In this document: positions 23,904 to 36,440 of the stretch, in pieces
Position numbering within the stretch: position 1 is the first letter of the stretch
Layout: the number at the start of each line of letters is the position of its first letter
Assembly (NCBI GenBank): GCA_038025085.1
Contig: CM076146.1
Span: 18,078,001 to 18,142,000, forward strand
DNA length: 64,000 nucleotides
Source: Tetragonia tetragonoides
Taxonomy: Eukaryota > Streptophyta > Magnoliopsida > Caryophyllales > Aizoaceae
Direction of reading: 5' to 3'
Notes under the pieces: generated by a model
Told to the model about the DNA's origin: nothing
What the model saw: only the letters and a program-made list of their open reading frames with translations
Databases searched by the model: none
Position numbers and translations under genes: made by a program

Positions 23904-24015
23904 GCTATAAACATAGAAGTTAGATGATAAACAAGCAACTACTGACCGTAAAATAAATGCTGTAGACCTGATTGCTGATGGATGTAGTTGTTAGTGTTTT
24001 CTGCTGCTCCTGCGG

Positions 24016-24147
<132 letters not shown>

Positions 24148-24259
24148 CAATGCTACTGTTTATTGTTGCTCCTTCTGCCATGTTATCGCTGCTACTACTT
24201 GTTGTTGCCATTGTTGTGTTGTCACTACTAGTGGTGCTGCTATGGTGTTGTTGTTGTTG

Positions 24260-24264
24260 CATTG
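24260..24264. repeat. Target-site duplication of the outer gypsy element (left)
   Basis: cattg precedes the left LTR and is repeated at 60146-60150 after the right LTR. The flanking DNA on both sides is TGC/TGT-rich and would join smoothly without the element. Confidence 0.9.
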
Positions 24265-24927
24265 TGTAGGCTACCGGATTTTTCTCCCCTTTTTCTTAAT
24301 TTCCGCGCGGCCGGCTGGATAGCCTGGGAGAGCGTATATTTGGGTTTCGTGAATATCTTGAGTGTGAATGCACATAAAGATTTTCTTTTCGTACTAAGGA
24401 CATGATTAAGATTGTCGGAAGTCGCCATCAAATTTAAGGAAATTTGGAAACCTTGGAATCAAGTCAATAGTCTAGAAAGACGTCAACTCAATTCCTGTGC
24501 ACCCCAATCCCTATTGGGGAAATTGACTTCATAAATGAGTTCGGGGGCGTGAGTACGAGCTAGGAAGGTGTTAGGCACCCAACTCGCCCGTTGACAACAA
24601 CGACCTTTACTAATCAATTCAATGCGATTATTAATGCTACAGTTCCAAACAAGGTTCAATTTGTCCAAAATCCTAGTTTTAACTAATAGGTTGAACAAAC
24701 ATTAACGTGACCACATTTAACAACTTATCAAATTTACATGCTTTTATTGCTAGAAAACAATAAATATGCTAAAACCTGCGAGTTAGAAGCAAACAAGGTA
24801 ATTCGTTCACCAATCCACAAACAAAGAATAATTTAATAAAGAGCAATAAATAATAAACATGCATTCATTATTCATCCATTCATTAGGCTTACTACAAGCC
24901 CTTTTGCTCAAAACGCGCCATGCATGT
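24265..24927 (-). repeat. Outer element 3' LTR, first segment
   Basis: This matches 58619 to about 59275 of the right LTR. It is interrupted at 24927 by the inner element; the rest of the LTR resumes at 42298. Confidence 0.9.
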
Positions 24928-25253
24928 TGTAGACACCCTAATCGGTTCTCATCCCCTGACACCGCAAAGCCCAATGATGATGGTAATGAAATAACATGGA
25001 CGTAAGTAGAAAAGGACATTGCTCGGAAAGCTAGACCGAATTCCTTGAAACCTCAGTCTTTGGATAGTCCTTGTTATAAGGATTTCAACGCCTTTGGCCT
25101 TGCCTCAATCAGGTTTCCGGATCAAGAGATATCGCGTCTTTAAGATTTGGGTCAAAACTGCACAATCCCGACCCCCTGGGTTAGCACAACGGCAATTTCG
25201 TAATTTACTGAGCACAAAAAGTCAAAAAACCCTAGCCACGCGCGCGCCTCTGG

Positions 25254-25440
25254 GTCGAGCGGCTGAAGCTGTCAGCCCGACGGCACACGCGTGACAGCGT
25301 GGGCCCTCAGGGCAGCCGCTGGGCCCCGCGACAGACCGTTGAGCCCCAGCTGCAGCCGATGAGCTCCAGCGACACTGCCGCTGAGCTCCAGCTGTAGCCG
25401 CTAGGCTTCAGCTGCCTTCTGGCTGGCCGCTGGGCCTGTT
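25254..25440. promoter_or_regulatory. GCGGC/GCCGC palindrome array in the inner 5' LTR
   Basis: Short GC-rich half-palindromes such as agcggctg, cagccgctgg and tgccgctgag recur at irregular spacing and are strikingly GC-rich against the AT-rich surroundings. The array ends about 70 bp before the LTR TATA box, a fitting place for promoter elements. AGCCGC resembles the plant GCC-box core bound by ERF factors, but that link is inference. Confidence 0.5.
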
Positions 25441-25506
25441 TTTTGGCTGTGCCGAGTTTCGGCGCCGAGTTCGCAGGCCTAGGCCCCTAATTCCGTCCCC
25501 TAACTC

Positions 25507-25514
25507 TATAAATA
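25507..25514 (+). promoter_or_regulatory. TATA box of the inner 5' LTR
   Basis: TATAAATA, preserved in the 3' LTR at 41249-41256. It should set the start of the genomic RNA about 30 bp downstream. Confidence 0.75.
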
Positions 25515-26535
25515 CCCCCTTTCACCCTCTTTTGAGAGAGGTTGGTCAGTTTATATTTTTGAGAGGAATTTGAGAGCACAAATACCCCAAATCATAGAGA
25601 ATTCAGATTTTGAAAACTCAAGCAAGCCATTGCACCCAACCTAGCACCCAAGATCAATTCCAATTCTACTAGTCCCGTTCGAATAGAACGTCCAGGTTAA
25701 CCATCCTGAGGGCCTAAATCTTTATTAAATCTTTTCTTTATTGTTTATAATCATGTTTTATCTAACTTTTGATTATGGTTGAATAATTATGCATGCTTTG
25801 ACCTTTGTAAATAATTATGCATGCTAGTTTAATTTAAAGTTCTCATCTTTTTTATTAGTTTGTGCAAGTTTGCATCTTTTTCATTAGTTTGTGCAAGTTT
25901 GCATCTTTTTATCGTTTGTGCATGTATGTAGCAACCTCCTAGGTTTATTTTAGCATAAAGTTAATATTTTTGCATTGATCTTTTATTGATGTTACTAACA
26001 AATTTGTTGATGTGCATATGCGATGCTTGACGCGTTTAGTAAAGTGTTGTAGGTTGGAGCATTAAATTATTGCTCTTATGTATTATTTGTGTTTGATGCA
26101 TGGAAATTGGATATAAATTGTGCAAAGTGATAACATAGGTAATTTGGTTGTCTTTAACCCGCCTAGCTAATTTTAGGATCTTGGACGACCGGATTTGTAT
26201 GGAACCATATAGCATAGATAAATATTTGACATGAATAGGCTTAGTAGAGGCCGTTAATTCTGGAGATTTAGATGAGATTCGTTTTGTTTATTACGTACCT
26301 ACACCCCCGCACTCAATATTTAGCCCATGGGTATGAGTCAATTCCCAATAGGAATTGGGTTTACTTTTTGATGGTTTTCATTTGTTTCCTAAAAATTGGT
26401 GGCGGCTTCATTACTTGCAAATTGTTATTCCCTGTTATAATTGAATTTAATTTGCATAGGACGTATTATTTAAGAACCGTTAAATTCCGAATAAAATAAC
26501 TCGATTAGGCGCCGGAAGGGCGAGGGTTCTTACAG

Positions 26536-26552
26536 TGGCGACTTCACTGGGG
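26536..26552 (+). other. Primer-binding site of the inner element (Arg tRNA type)
   Basis: TGGCGACTTCACTGGGG lies one base after the 5' LTR. Its complement matches, as recalled, the 3' end of plant arginine tRNA (ACG), with two mismatches. Tat-clade elements such as Ogre are known for arginine-tRNA primers. Confidence 0.7.
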
Positions 26553-27538
26553 AAAATTAACAAGAGGGTGTAATTCGAACATCTATCCATCTCAATAATT
26601 TATTTTAGCTATTTGGTTCAATTACCGTATGTGTTTATATTTTTCGCTTTGCATCCATATCATTCATATTGCATGCGCTATTTTCGCAAGATGTCGAAAG
26701 ACATCACCACACCATAAACAGGAATTACCCTTTGGAGCATTGTCTATGACTTAGGCCGGTGACCCACTAGGTACGAATTACCTTTGCACATAGTCGTGTT
26801 CCAACCCATGGCATTTTCGTGTTTCCATTCGAGATATGTAAAACGTACGTTTAGTTTTACTATGCATCCCATAGATGACGAAACGCATCCGGTCGTGGGT
26901 TACCTTATCCAACCATAGATTGTGTCAAGCTATTGCATCAGTCCCATAGTCCATATCAAGGTGCTAATTGATTTACTTGCTATATTGTGATTGATTGTTT
27001 CCTTGCTATGTGATTAGTTTCCATATAATATTAGGACTAGATCCCCCCTTAGGATTTCCTTGAGTCCAGTTTAGGGAAGGATTCCCTTTTCTGTGCTTGT
27101 GCGTTTTGTCAGGTTTACAAATAGAGTCTAGGATCTTTTCTTTTTATGACTCTGATGATGCTAGTGACCATATTAGGGAGACGTTCTTTTCCATATGAAT
27201 TAGATTGCGTGCAAATTATATATTCCCGTCAATAATCTTTCACATAATTAAAAAAGTCTTACTTTATCCCATAAGCAAGTCATCAATATATATTTTCCTT
27301 TCTTAAGTTCGGGAATTATATCCCATATGCAAGTCAAGAGTATAATTTTTCTTAATTCTGTAGAGTCGAAAAGATCATTGACTAGAATATACTATTTACA
27401 TAAAATCGCGTCTCTCCTAAAAATCACAATGTTGAGGATTAATACTAGATTCTTTTCCCATATTTGTTTTTTAAAATAAAATATTTCTTTTGTGGAGCTT
27501 TCCATTTATTTCTTATTTTCTTAAACGGGCCCTTTTTT
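26553..27538 (+). other. Leader region of the inner element
   Basis: About 1 kb of non-coding DNA between primer site and gag. The part 27240-27400 has two degenerate copies of a motif like tatcccatatgcaagtcaag, which resembles the 69-bp repeat in the leader of the outer element. Confidence 0.6.
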
Positions 27539-29347
27539 ATGTACAGAATTGGTAAGAGTAAAGATCATGGTCCTAGGAAGTGGGAGAGGGACGAGTCCAA
27601 CAAGAGATTGATCCGCAAATTGTCATTCGAACCTTCACCGCAAGCACAGTTTATGGGCCCCATTTGGCTCGAGTACCTTCGCACACCGCCATTGTCACCT
27701 CATACCTTGCCACTCGATTCACCAAAGTCCATAATGTCTGGAGACACTGAGAGAACCGCTGACCAAAAGATGGATGACCTTTTAGCCCAATTGGTCGCCA
27801 TGAATGCTAGATTCACTGATATGGAAGCCCGTGTCGCTAAGTTGGATCCCCCTACTAGGGATGAAGATGAGCCCAAACCCAAATCAAAGGAGGATAAGAC
27901 TGAGCCCTCCACTAAAGAGGTCCAAGAACTCCAAGCTAAGCTGAACAGGCTTGAGTCCGTTCTAGGCAAGAGTCGTGTCTTCAATGACATGATCATCAAT
28001 TTTGAAGGCTATGCTCCCCACATTAAGGGAAAATTGCCCACTAAGTTTTCCATGCTTGAAGTTCCCACATTCAAAGGGACCTACGATCCACAAGATCACA
28101 TTAGGGCTTTTACCACTGCATTGGGCCTTAGAGGCATTGAGCAAGAGTTGTATGTTCACCTCTTTCCCCAAACTTTGGACCCTACTGTTAGGGTCTGGTT
28201 CTTCAAACTACCCACTCAAAAGCTATAGAAGTGGGAAGGCTTATCCACTTTATTCCTGGAGAGATATGCCGACAATGTCTTGCCTCCCATGACATTGAGA
28301 GAATTGGACATCACCAAGCAAGGTCAAAAAGAAGGATTTACCAACTTCTTGAGAAGATGGAGGACCAAGGTTGCTGAAATGAATGATCGCCCATCTAAAA
28401 GGGATCAAATTAGAATGCTAGTCCAAAACTTTGCATCCGAATACCGCAAGCACATGAAGTTTCAATCCATAACCACTTATACCCAATTAATTGAAGTAGG
28501 CATGGCCATTGAAGATGACCAACTCCAAAGAGGGAAGAACAGGGTCACTTACAATAACAACACAAGTGGTTACAAGGATAAGAAATACACCAATACCAAT
28601 CATGCCTCTACAAGTAGAGGAAATGAAGTGAACACCATTGCTGACAGGCGTCCAAGAAGGTTTAATCCCCTTGGGATGCCTTATCTCAAAGCTCTAGACA
28701 AATTAGTCAAAGGAGACTATTTGCACCCGTTTGGGCCTACTCCTGATCCACCCGTAGAGAAAAGATCGCCATATTGGAACAAGTCTGCATTCTGCAAATA
28801 CCATAAAGGTCGTGGACACGACACCGAAAAGTTCTACACTCTCAAGGAAAAAATCCAAGATCTATTCGACAATGGCACCATACCATTACCTAAGGACGAA
28901 CCGCCGCCTAGTAACAATAATAATCCCCTCGGAAACTATTTTTCCATTGACATAGAGGAAGGGTTCGATCCATCCTATCTAATCACTCCTATTGGGCAAG
29001 TCATACCACCATACCCAAGCCCAAGGCCCACGCTAGACATTTGTGGCCTTTGGGACAGTGATGAAGAGGATAATGGACATTATACTGATCTTGAAGATGT
29101 GCTAAATCCTCAAGTCCATGACATAGAAAATGGCAAAGCTTGGTACGGTATCTCCGATGATGAGAAAGACGAAGATGACAAAGCTCTGAATTACCTCACA
29201 AGGTCAGGCCGCCAGTTCAGGCCCGAAAACATCTACATGGATCCATCCCAAATTTCACCTGTAGAGCCTGTGACCATCCCCAATAGGAATCCAACTCAAA
29301 GAGAGGCGACTAAGGAAGATGATGGAACCAACATCCTTAGACAATGA
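27539..29347 (+). pseudogene. Inner element gag (one in-frame stop)
   Basis: The likely start is the Met at 27539, because the following residues (GKSKDHGPRKWERDESN) align with the outer gag start. The frame is open to 29347 except for TAG at 28226-28228, where the outer gag has Gln. Recognisable parts are a short coiled-coil-like segment near 27900-27960, the retrotransposon gag block (FSMLEVPTFKGTYDPQDHIR, LRELDITKQGQKEGF), and the zinc-binding motif C-x2-H-x4-H near 28792-28833. In that motif the final Cys is replaced by Phe, while the outer copy keeps Cys. The C-terminal part is acidic and Pro-rich. The protein would form the capsid. The TGA at 29345 separates it from protease in the same frame. 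Confidence 0.85.
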
Positions 29348-29380
29348 CAAAGGACAAAAGCTGACGTATCCATTTGGCAA

Positions 29381-30771
29381 TTGTTGACCACTTCTATCAC
29401 TCATAGAAGGGCCGTACTAGAAGCCTTGAACGCAACCACCATTTCTCCAAATGCTACTCCCGAGGATGTGGTTAACCTCCTGGTACAAGGAAAGTCATCC
29501 ACACCCGTCACCTTTTCTGACAAGGATCTTCCACCCGAAGGCATCCACCACAACAAAGCCCTTTATCTAATTGTAATTTGTCAACAAAGACAAGTTCCCA
29601 TGACTTTGGTTGACAATGGCTCTGCTGTAAATATATACCCCTTGAGGACTACTGAACATCTCAAAATAGATTGCAACAATCTCGAGCATTCCGCACAAGG
29701 GCTAAGAGCTTATGAAAATTCAAAAAAGAACGTCTTAGGCACATTTTCCATGAACATTGACATTGGGCCCATTGAGAAAATGGTCCAATTTCACGTCATC
29801 GATATTCCGGCCACCTTTAATCTACTCTTAGGAGGGCTTGGTTGCATGGGCTTAATGCTGTAGCCTCGACCCTTCACCAAAAGGTGAAGCTATCTCTAGC
29901 AGGATCCACTCTTGAAGTCTGTGCTGATACCATGGTAGCCCAGATACAAAAAGCTCCAGTCCTGAAGATAGAGCATAATGAGAAAGATGAGGAATTATGG
30001 GGTTTCAAGAAGATAGCATTCATAGAAACAATAGAGCCCACACTCAACGTGAACGCCCTATTTAGGAAGCAAGGTCACTTTCCAGGCACCACTTTGGGTC
30101 CTCATCCCAAAGTAGCCCAATCATGCTGGAACACCAAGATTAAAAATGACCTATTTGGGCTAGGCTATAAGCCCACGAGGCAAGAGATCCAAGCCTACAT
30201 ATCCAAGGAGGTGGCTAGAAAGAGAGCCCGCACGGCCAACAAGCCCATCCCACATAGCATGGATCCCTATCCTCTATCTCTCAATGGACAATTTCTCCAA
30301 GAAGGCGATCCATACCCCTATTATGGATTCCCAGAACCTTATACGATCATTGGAGTTCTGGTTCCGGGCCTTGCGACATTTCAAGACTATTTCACTATGG
30401 GTGAAGATGCACCAATACCTCTCAAAGAGGACCAATCCACTAAATATTGGGCTAATGACATGGCACCCAATGACTTTGGGCTACTATTTTGCGAAGAACG
30501 TCGCCAATACGACAAGGCAACAAACAAACTTTCCCTTACTGTGCTTTTTAATGAAGGCTTCGACCCGTCCAAGCTGATTGCCCCAATTGGGCCTAACCGC
30601 GCCACCTGGAAGCACGAGATGAAGTGGGCTCCAGTCGAGGGAGTCAAGTACAAGTTCACGATTCGCAATGGTCCTTCAGAAAGGCCCAATTCTGATTCTG
30701 AGTCTGATTCCGAGTCTGTTATCCTAGAAGTGTCGGGTAGTCCACCCCCAGTCTATTCCTTTTGCTACTAA
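29381..30771 (+). pseudogene. Inner element protease region (frameshifted)
   Basis: The frame 29381-29863 contains the aspartic protease active site in the Tat-type form (LVDNGSAVNIYP) with the catalytic Asp kept, and the later block QFHVIDIPATFNLLLGG. A small deletion near 29835 shifts the frame, and the frame 29842-30771 continues (HGLNAVAST onward) through a long linker rich in Pro and acidic residues. In the outer element the same join is unbroken. Confidence 0.8.
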
Positions 30772-31945
30772 GGTCGCTAGTGATGACCTCATTGATGTAT
30801 TGTCCGCTTCTATTAATGTTATGAGTGTCGATTTCACTTACTCGGATTGCCTTGTTGCTAATAATTCAGAAGACATAACGGAATTGCCAAAAGAAGTCAT
30901 TAAAGTATTAATTGAACATGAACAAAAGACTTCAATAGTCTAAGAAACAGAGACAATAAATATTGCAACTAATGATGAGCCTCGCCATGTGCAAATAGGC
31001 TTGTCTCTAACTTCTAATGAACGCGAACAATTCGTAACACTCCTAAAGAATTATACGGATGTTTTCGCCTGGTCCTACAAGGACATGCCTGGTATAGACC
31101 GCAACATTGCCCAACATACCATCCCATTAAAGCCCGATTGCAAACCAGTCAAACAAAAGTTAAGGAGAATGAAACCAGAATGGGCTCTTAAGATCAAAGA
31201 AGAGGTCCAAAATTAACTCGATGCAGGCTTCATAAGAGTGGCTAACTACCCCGATTGGGTGACCAACATCGTCCCAGTCCCAAAAAAGGATGGACGAGTG
31301 CGAATGTGTGTGGATTTTAGGGACTTAAACAAAGCAAGCCCAAAAGATGACTTTTCACTACCCCACATAGATGTTCTAGTAGACAATACAGCAGGACATG
31401 CCCTCCTATCATTCATGGACGGGTACGCAGGATATAATCAAGTCCTGATGGACAAAGAGGATGAAGAGAAAACCACTTTCATCACACAATGGGGCACTTA
31501 TTGCTACACTGTAATGCCGTTCAGACTTAAGAACGCGGGGGCTACATATCAAAGAACCGCGACAACCCTGCTCCACCATATGATGCATAAAGAGGCCAAA
31601 GTTTACGTAGATGACATGATCATAAAGTCTAAAGAGAGAGAAGAGCATGTACCCTCACTTCAAAAGTTCTTCGATAGGCTTAGGAAGTACAACATGAGGC
31701 TCAATCACAAAAAGTGCACATTCAGAGTTACATCCGGTAAACTTTTAGGATTCGTCATAAGCACCAGAGGAATCGAGATCGATCCATCTAAGATCAAGGC
31801 CATAATAGATATGCCTCCACCGAAAATAGAAAAAGCAATCAAGGGCTTCCTGAGGAGAATCAAGTACATTAGCAGGTTCATTTCCAAATTAACTATCACC
31901 TGCGAGCCTATATTCAAAAAGTTCAAAAAAGAGGTAAAAACGTAA
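30770..31945 (+). pseudogene. Inner element reverse transcriptase (interrupted)
   Basis: Frames 30989-31216 and 31238-31945 are in the same phase, separated by TAA at 31214-31216. They give a full RT fold: the RRMKPEWALKIKEEV block, VPVPKKDGRVRMCVDFRDLN, LLSFMDGYAGYNQ and the intact active site YVDDMI (near 31604-31621), then the connection region LGFVISTRGIEIDP. Upstream (30770-30985) the linker is in frame apart from a TAA near 30942. A further TAA at 31943 leads into RNase H. Confidence 0.85.
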
Positions 31946-32700
31946 TGGGACGAGCAATGCCAAAAAGCCTTTGACAAAATTAACGCCTATTTGTCCGAAC
32001 CACCCGTGCTAGTACCGCCCACTCCAGGCATGCCTCTAATTCTCTACCTTACTGTCACAGAAACGTCAATGGGGGCCATACTAGCCTAAGAAATAAACAA
32101 GGAAGAGAAGGCCATCTACTATGTGAGCAAGAAGTTTCTAGGATATGAAACTCGCTATTCCTCTCTAGAAAAAACATGCCTAGACTTGGTCGCTACAACC
32201 AAGAAACTACGACATTACATGATCCAACATACGATCCACATAAGATCGAGAGAAAATCCTTTAAAGTACATATTCGAAAAGCCAATCCTAAATGGTAGAA
32301 TAGCCAGATGGACCGTCCTCCTATCAGAGTTCGACCTCAAATTTGAACACAAAAAAGCCATCAAAGGACATGCTATCTCAGAATACCTAGCTGACCAAGC
32401 TATAAACGAGCCCGATCGCAAAGAAGAATACCACTTCCCAGACGAAGGGGTCACGACCTTAGATACCGAAACCTGGCAACTTTATTTTGATGGAGCATCT
32501 AACCAAAGGGGCTTTGGAGTGGGAGTACTAATAGTGTCTCCTGACGGTGCACATACACCTATTTCGGTTAAGTTAGACCACGAATGAAGTCACCAACAAT
32601 GGCGCGGAATATGAAGCTTGCATAATAGGAATGCAATCCGCCATAAGCCTTGGCATTAAAACGCTTCGAGTCTATGGTGACTCGTCGCTTATAATCAACC
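31946..32700 (+). pseudogene. Inner element RNase H and second RNase H (interrupted)
   Basis: The first RNase H continues in phase after the stop at 31943 (ILYLTVTETSMGAILA, then a stop, then EEKAIYYVSKKFLGYETRYS and LRHYM). The second RNase H begins around 32473 with LYFDGASNQRGFGVGVLIVS. A 4-bp insertion near 32585 shifts the frame in the middle of it, and the remainder (GAEYEACIIGMQSA-type block, YGDSSLIINQ) lies in another frame up to about 32705. Two consecutive RNase H domains are the known hallmark of Tat-clade elements; the second has the archaeal-like form. Confidence 0.8.
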
Positions 32701-32736
32701 AAATTTCCAAAGTATGGAAAGTCAAAAAGTGAATCC

Positions 32737-34207
32737 TTGGCACTCTACCAAGAATACTTAGACAAAATAATAGTGTATTTCAACCAAATACATCTTACAT
32801 ACCTTCCACGAGAAGATAATCAATTTGCATATGCCTTGGCTAAATTAGCAAGCATGATCAATATACCTGACACCATTCGAATGATGCCCATTTGTGTACA
32901 AAGAAGGTCCGAGCCTTCATATTACGACGCTTTGGAGGTATTCCATGATGAAGAAGATGAATGGTATACTGATATAAAGAACCTACTCGTTCATCAGGTT
33001 TACCCTCCTGATTCTAGCCCTAGAGCCCAAAAAGCGCTTAGAAGGCTTGCAGCCCAATTCATAGAGGTACAAGGTCAAATGTACAAGAAAACCCCAAATG
33101 GGATTAATCTCTTGTGCTTAAGCACCAAAATGGCCCATAAGGTCTTAAGAGACGTACATGGAGGAGTCTGCGGACCTCACATGAAGAGTATGATGTTATC
33201 CAGGAAGATAATCAGTCTTGGTCATTAATGGACCACAATGGAGAAAGACTGTTGTGAATTTGTCAAAAGATGCACATAGTGTCAGATACATGCAAATCTA
33301 CAACACATGCCACCAAGCCCGTTATATACTTTCACCTCACCTTGGCCTTTCTCTACTTGGGGGAATAGATATCATTGGCAAGATAACCCCAACAGGAAAA
33401 GGGGGCCATGAATACATTCAAGTTGCAATTGACTACTTCACTAAATGGGTTGAGGCGCAATCATACGCAAAGCTCAAAGCAAAACATGTGGTCAAGTTCA
33501 TCAAGAATAATATAATAGCTAGATACGGGGTTCCCCAGGAGATCATTAGCGATAATGGGTCACACTTCATAAGGAAGTAATTGAGCTCCTAAGCCCAGTT
33601 CAAGATCCAACATCGGAAATCATCTCCTTAAAGACCACAAACAAACAGTGCAGTAGAAGTGGCTAATAAGAATATTAAAAAAAATCATCGAAAGAATGTC
33701 TGAGAATTATTACGATTGGCCCAACAAGTTGCCCTTCGCACTTTGGGGTATAGGACATCTATTTGCCCATCGACAGGAGCAACACCATACTCCTTAGTCT
33801 ATGGAATGAAAGCCGTATTACCAATTGAGTTAGAGGTCCCATCTCTACGGATTGTCTTGGAAAGTCAAATTCTAGAAGTGGATTGGGTCCAAACCCGCTA
33901 TGACCAATTAGTCTTACTAGATGAAAAATGGTTGCAAGCTTTGCACAATGTGAGAATCTATCAAAAGAGGCTAACAAAGCACTTCAACCAAAGACTCAAA
34001 ATGAGAAACCTCAAAGTTGGAGATCTAGTGCTTAAAGAAGTAAAGGCCAATGTCACTGACCCAAGAGGCAAGTTTAGGCCCAATTGGTCCGGTCATTTTC
34101 TCATTACAAAGATCCTAACCGGTGGAGCTGCAAGATTAGCGGACTTAGACGAGATTGAGTTTAGTCAATGGATAAACATGGATCAGCTAAAGAGGTTCTA
34201 TGCTTAG
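32737..34207 (+). pseudogene. Inner element integrase (interrupted)
   Basis: The frame 32737-33228 covers the end of the second RNase H (DNQFAYALAKLASMI) and the integrase zinc-binding domain start. A TAT-to-TAA change at 33226 ends it. The frame 33218-33580 holds the core with D in VAIDYFTKWVEA and D in ISDNGSHF. The segment 33581-33715 with the catalytic Glu block (VEVANKN-like) is shifted. The frame 33716-34207 gives the C-terminal part, with STGATPYSLVYGMKAVLP and VGDLVLKEVKANVTDPRGKF, ending at 34207 with the typical MDQLKRFYA. Confidence 0.85.
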
Positions 34208-34608
34208 GCAAAACACCCAATATAGCACTTTCGAGAGGCTCACATACGGTTAAGTAATCCCGAAAAAAAAAGGGGATTTAATGTTAAAAAACGCACGGAT
34301 AAGAACTACGAGCGGCCTGATTCCCCTAAAAGGATATGTAGGACAACCCAATTGCAATGGGGCCCATCCCCTTCATTATTTTCACGTTCAAAAGTTGTTA
34401 AAAAAAAAAATAAAAAATAAATAAATCAAGTTGCAATTCCATAAATAATAATAAAGTCCATTACAAAAGACTTGGAAATTCCAAAATAATAGTTCAAAAA
34501 TTTAAATCTAAGTCTAAAAGGGGCACACCACCCTTATTGAATTTAAAGCAAAACAAAAGGCAATCCTAAGCTAGACATGCTGCAAAAAAAGTATTTCCTT
34601 TAATAGGA
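34208..34608. other. Spacer between the convergent integrase and antisense gene A
   Basis: AT-rich, no frames. Both genes end into it from opposite sides, so it probably holds both transcript ends. Confidence 0.5.
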
Positions 34609-36160
34609 CTACTCCGTAGCTTCGGTAGTAGGGCCCGCGTCCTCCATAGGCTCATCCACTTTTGGGTCCTCCGCTTCGCGTTCCTTGGGAGCCCATCTCT
34701 CTCGAATTATAGGCTCTTCTTCTCCAACCTCCATGAGACGTGTGTTTGAAGACGCCTCATGATCATTGGCCCGGATTTGGGGCTCCACATGCGGCTTGGT
34801 GGTGATATTTTCCAAAGCTTTCTTGGCCTTTGGGTTGAGGATGCCTCTCACATGCTTAAATCCCTTCTTCTTACCCTTCCTCTTCGGGTCACTAGGATTT
34901 GAGAGTCTTAAGCTGGCTTTGACCGATTGAGCCTTGAGATCGCCTTGTTCGGACTTCCTACATGCACGACGACCCTTCGCGGTTTTACAATCCATCCAAG
35001 CCTCATAAGCCGAAGATATGGCCGTAGGTGCCTTGACATGAGGAATAGTCCACTTGGAGCGACAATCCCATGCACACTCCCATGATCTTACCATACTAAT
35101 TGTCAAGATCCGCGTGGTAGGAGGAACACTATCCTTTTGTGGGATAATTTGGCATTTCCCAATTGTCGCATAATACGGCTAGGAAATATGTAAGTTGAGT
35201 TGTGAAGGACAAGGACTTGATAATATCCCATTTCCTTGCTACATCCCATTGCGGATTTTAGACCTCACCACTTGACGGTCCATCGTAGCATGGGGCATGC
35301 TTTAAGATACCCGCGCCACTCATCAATGGTGGATTTATAATATAGTCTCCGGCATGCGGGAAATTGCTTTGGTTGATATTTGAGCGCGTTAGCGAGCCTT
35401 TCAATAAAGCACATATGCTCAAGAAGCCATATCTGCAAAAAAAAAAGGCAAAACGTATGTAGTTAAATATCCATCAAAGATTCAAACTTTATTAACCAAA
35501 TAATCCAAAGCAATTTATTCAAGCACTTACATGGAGAAGAAGAGGGCTTCATGTCCATCCACCAAGCGATGATTCTTGTTTCTTGCGGTCCAAGCAGGTT
35601 TCACCAAGAACAAGAGACATAGGGGTAAAATCGTTTTTGATTTGTTCAACAATTCTAAACATGCTAGTTTTACCATTATTACCTCCACCAATAAAGAGGT
35701 ACCTATACAAGAGACATAAAATAAAGGCGCGTTTATAATAGGTCTCGCTCATCACATCATGGTTATCCCTTACCTTGGGGAAGAAGATATCAACTACACC
35801 GTTGAGGTCTAACTCACCGCTCCTAGCAATGGAGGAGGCTTGTGTCGGTGATAGGCCAAGATACTTTTTGTAGTAGCCTTCAAGATTTGCCCCAAGCCAT
35901 GGGGTGGCAGGAGCTTGGTCATGAGGAAATCCAAGGATAGCGGCAAAATTCTCGGGGAGAGGGCATAATTCGTTGTACCCAAATCGGAAGACATGAAGCT
36001 TGTCATCCCAAAACTCGATGGCGGCCTCAAGGAGGTTCCATATAATTTGAACTTGCTTAACGTGGAAGAGAGCGTTCAAGTGGAAAGGCACGAGTTGCAT
36101 CCTCTGTTCGGGGGTCATGGATTGTAACCACTTGTCAAATTTAACATCAAAGCTTGTCAT
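34609..36160 (-). pseudogene. Antisense gene A of the inner element (helical domain, Lys-rich tail)
   Basis: The start MTSFDVKFDKWLQSM at 36160 aligns with the start of the outer copy at 48737. Exon 1 (36160 to 35531) encodes a 200-residue mostly helical domain with blocks VPFHLNALFHVKQV, FRFGYNELCPLPENFAAILG and RAFILCLLYRYLFIGGG. A frameshift near its end (TGA at 35549) is secondary. A GTAAGT donor lies at 35530-35525 and a pyrimidine tract plus GCAG acceptor ends at 35433, after which exon 2 starts ATATGGCTTC; the outer copy has the same intron position and exon start. Exon 2 is broken between about 35400 and 35110, then the frame 35106-34609 gives a basic tail with NDHEASS and ERWAPKER, both shared with the outer copy. 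The fold recalls PMD or DUF7745-type plant retroelement proteins, from memory only. Function unknown. Confidence 0.6.
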
Positions 36161-36440
36161 GGTTGAAGTCTAAGATAATTAGGGGGTTTCTCTCTCTAAA
36201 AGCTCTATATTGCTAGTAAATTATGAAGGTGATGTCCCAAAATCGGACTAACCCAAGGCTTATATAAGGCTCGCACGGAAAAGACGAAAAAATAAGGCAA
36301 CCCGTCAAAAAGGGGCTTCAGCGGCCCCTGGGATAGCCGCTGAAGGCTCAGCGGCCCCGATAGAGCAGCCCAGGCCCAGCGGCCCAGCCGCTGAGCCCCA
36401 GAGGCCAGCCGTTGGAGCCTGGCGGCCCCTCTATTCGCCC
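36161..36440 (-). promoter_or_regulatory. Promoter region of antisense gene A, inner element
   Basis: On the minus strand a GCGGC/GCCGC palindrome array (36430-36300, with units such as cagcggcc and tagccgctga) is followed by a TATA box TTATATAAG (36268-36260) about 100 bp before the ATG. The same layout is seen in the LTR promoter of the element and upstream of gene A in the outer element. Confidence 0.5.

Larger units (their letters stand above)
24928..26534 (+). repeat. 5' LTR of the inner element, 1607 bp
   Basis: Starts TGTAGACACC and ends GTTCTTACA. It includes a GC-rich palindrome array (25254-25440), a TATA box (25507-25514) and a long AT-rich R/U5. It is 67 bp longer than the 3' copy, mainly through an indel within the palindrome array. 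Confidence 0.92.

Noticed and set aside
23074..23938. Frames rich in Gly, Phe and Ser in the hAT element
   Set aside because: They translate the short ACCCGAACC-type repeats and occur in several frames at once.
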